In this document: in pieces, positions 11,723-12,367 of the stretch
Layout of the letters: each line of letters starts with the position of its first letter
Position numbering within the stretch: position 1 is the first letter of the stretch
Assembly: GCA_963752605.1 (NCBI GenBank)
Contig: CAVVYW010000001.1
Location: 1 to 12,367, forward strand
Length of the DNA: 12,367 nucleotides
Source: CAVVYW01 sp963752605
GTDB lineage: Bacteria; Actinomycetota; Thermoleophilia; Solirubrobacterales; 70-9
Reading direction: 5' to 3'
Position numbers and translations under genes: made by a program
The notes under the pieces: model-generated
Database searches by the model: none
Told to the model about the DNA's origin: nothing
What the model saw: only the letters and a program-made list of their open reading frames with translations

Positions 11723-12367
11723 GTGATCCGGCTGTTTCGCTTCCTGCGGGAGAAGGGGATGCTGAACCTGCGCTACGCGCGGTTGCTCTGGCGATATCTC
11801 TGGCGACGGTTCCTCACGCCCTCGGGATGGCGCACTCGAACCGATGGCCCGGTGTTCTTCGGCAAGAACCTCCAGATACAGATCGCGAAGGGCGCCGAGC
11901 TTCACCTGGGCCGGTTCAGCTGGATCGGCGACGGGACCAAGATCCGCTGCCACGAGGGCGTGGTCGAGATCGGCCCCAAGACGGTGTTCGGCCAGGAGTG
12001 CACGATCTCGGCCTACAAGCGAGTGAGGATCGGCGAGGGGTGCGTGATCGCCGACCGGGCGATGTTCATCGACTTCGACCACGGGGTGACCGAGGTCGAG
12101 CGGCCGATCCGCCACCAGGGCATCTACAAGCGCGAGACGATCATCGGCTCCAACGTCTGGATCGGCTACAACGCCTGCTTCCTGCGCGGCGTGCGCGTCG
12201 GCGACAACTCGATCGTCGGCACCAACTCGGTGGTGACCAAGGACGTGCCGGCCAATGCGGTGGTGGGCGGCGTGCCGGCGCGGATCATTCGCATGCGCGA
12301 GGCGCCGAAGGAGCTGCGCTGGCCCGATCCTGTCGAGCCCGAGGGCGAGGGTGTGCTGAAGCCGCCC
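11723..12367 (+). CDS. Hexapeptide-repeat (left-handed beta-helix) acyltransferase, 3' end beyond window
   Basis: At least 215 residues are visible and no stop is reached. The N-terminus (1-35) is basic and aromatic (LRYARLLWRYLWRRF), a likely membrane-surface contact. From about residue 45, successive [LIV]-G-x4 turns form a left-handed beta-helix: LGRFSWIGDGTKI, IGPKTVFG, IGEGCVIAD, IGSNVWIGYNACFLRGVRVGDNSIVGTNSVVTKDVP, ending in the typical VVGGVPARIIR block (180-190). The Asp-His at 119-120 (FIDFDHG) matches the catalytic His of the WbbJ/maltose-acetyltransferase group. It likely acetylates a sugar or cell-envelope glycan; substrate is unknown. The GTG at 11723 is supported by the TATGAT box 8 bases upstream and lack of a Shine-Dalgarno. 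The visible C-terminal Pro/Glu-rich tail suggests the end is near. Confidence 0.9.
   Translation, partial: MIRLFRFLREKGMLNLRYARLLWRYLWRRFLTPSGWRTRTDGPVFFGKNLQIQIAKGAELHLGRFSWIGDGTKIRCHEGVVEIGPKTVFGQECTISAYKRVRIGEGCVIADRAMFIDFDHGVTEVERPIRHQGIYKRETIIGSNVWIGYNACFLRGVRVGDNSIVGTNSVVTKDVPANAVVGGVPARIIRMREAPKELRWPDPVEPEGEGVLKPP

Noticed and set aside
11708..12115. Minus-strand frame opposite the acyltransferase
   Set aside because: The plus strand carries an unmistakable hexapeptide-repeat protein; the antisense frame has no domain.
1..12367. Mobile element, phage, CRISPR array, tRNA or rRNA
   Set aside because: No transposase or integrase, no direct repeat array, no cloverleaf or rRNA-like stretch was seen; genes abut throughout.

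Overview
The window is G+C-rich (roughly two thirds by eye, not computed) and tightly packed with chromosomal genes. I see no rRNA, tRNA, insertion sequence, phage gene or CRISPR array. Protein style (lysine/cysteine-rich and proline-rich secreted protein, HAD-IB hydrolase with a C-terminal hydrophobic tail, several lipid/acyl-CoA genes), GTG starts, and -10-like hexamers placed directly against start codons suggest an actinobacterium. I would guess the Thermoleophilia/Solirubrobacterales side; this is inference, not a match.

Layout. Positions 1-1949 (minus): a thiolase followed by an overlapping HAD-IB hydrolase that runs off the left edge. Positions 2004-3455 (plus): leucyl aminopeptidase, divergent from the thiolase, with its stop codon interlocked with that of an SCP2-like gene (3452-3877, minus). 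Positions 3908-4611 (minus): a PaaI-type thioesterase preceded by an undetected-size 47-codon reading frame. These are divergent from an HxlR-type regulator (4717-5199, plus) followed by an acyl-CoA dehydrogenase (5238-6383, plus). Positions 6415-8341 (minus): a secreted two-repeat protein and an SDR-fold protein. Positions 8459-10364 (plus): a cation/proton antiporter and a DksA/TraR-like protein that has lost all four zinc-finger cysteines. Positions 10368-11679 (minus): MeaB GTPase and an overlapping PRC-barrel protein. Position 11723 to the right edge (plus): a hexapeptide-repeat acyltransferase, cut by the window end.

How it works together. Thiolase, acyl-CoA dehydrogenase, thioesterase, SCP2-like protein, SDR and MeaB all fit acyl-CoA or lipid metabolism, but they sit in several short transcription units rather than one operon. 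The clearest regulatory unit is the HxlR region. Two near-identical inverted repeats 40 bp apart flank a symmetric promoter whose -10 elements overlap on the two strands. This predicts that one regulator controls the thioesterase side and the regulator/dehydrogenase side together.

The most striking features are that bidirectional promoter with twin operators (4630-4686), the small coupled gene at 4468-4611, the repeated leaderless promoter-start signature (nearly identical at 1990-2006 and 11709-11725), and the zinc-less DksA-like protein. No intergenic stretch exceeds about 120 bases.
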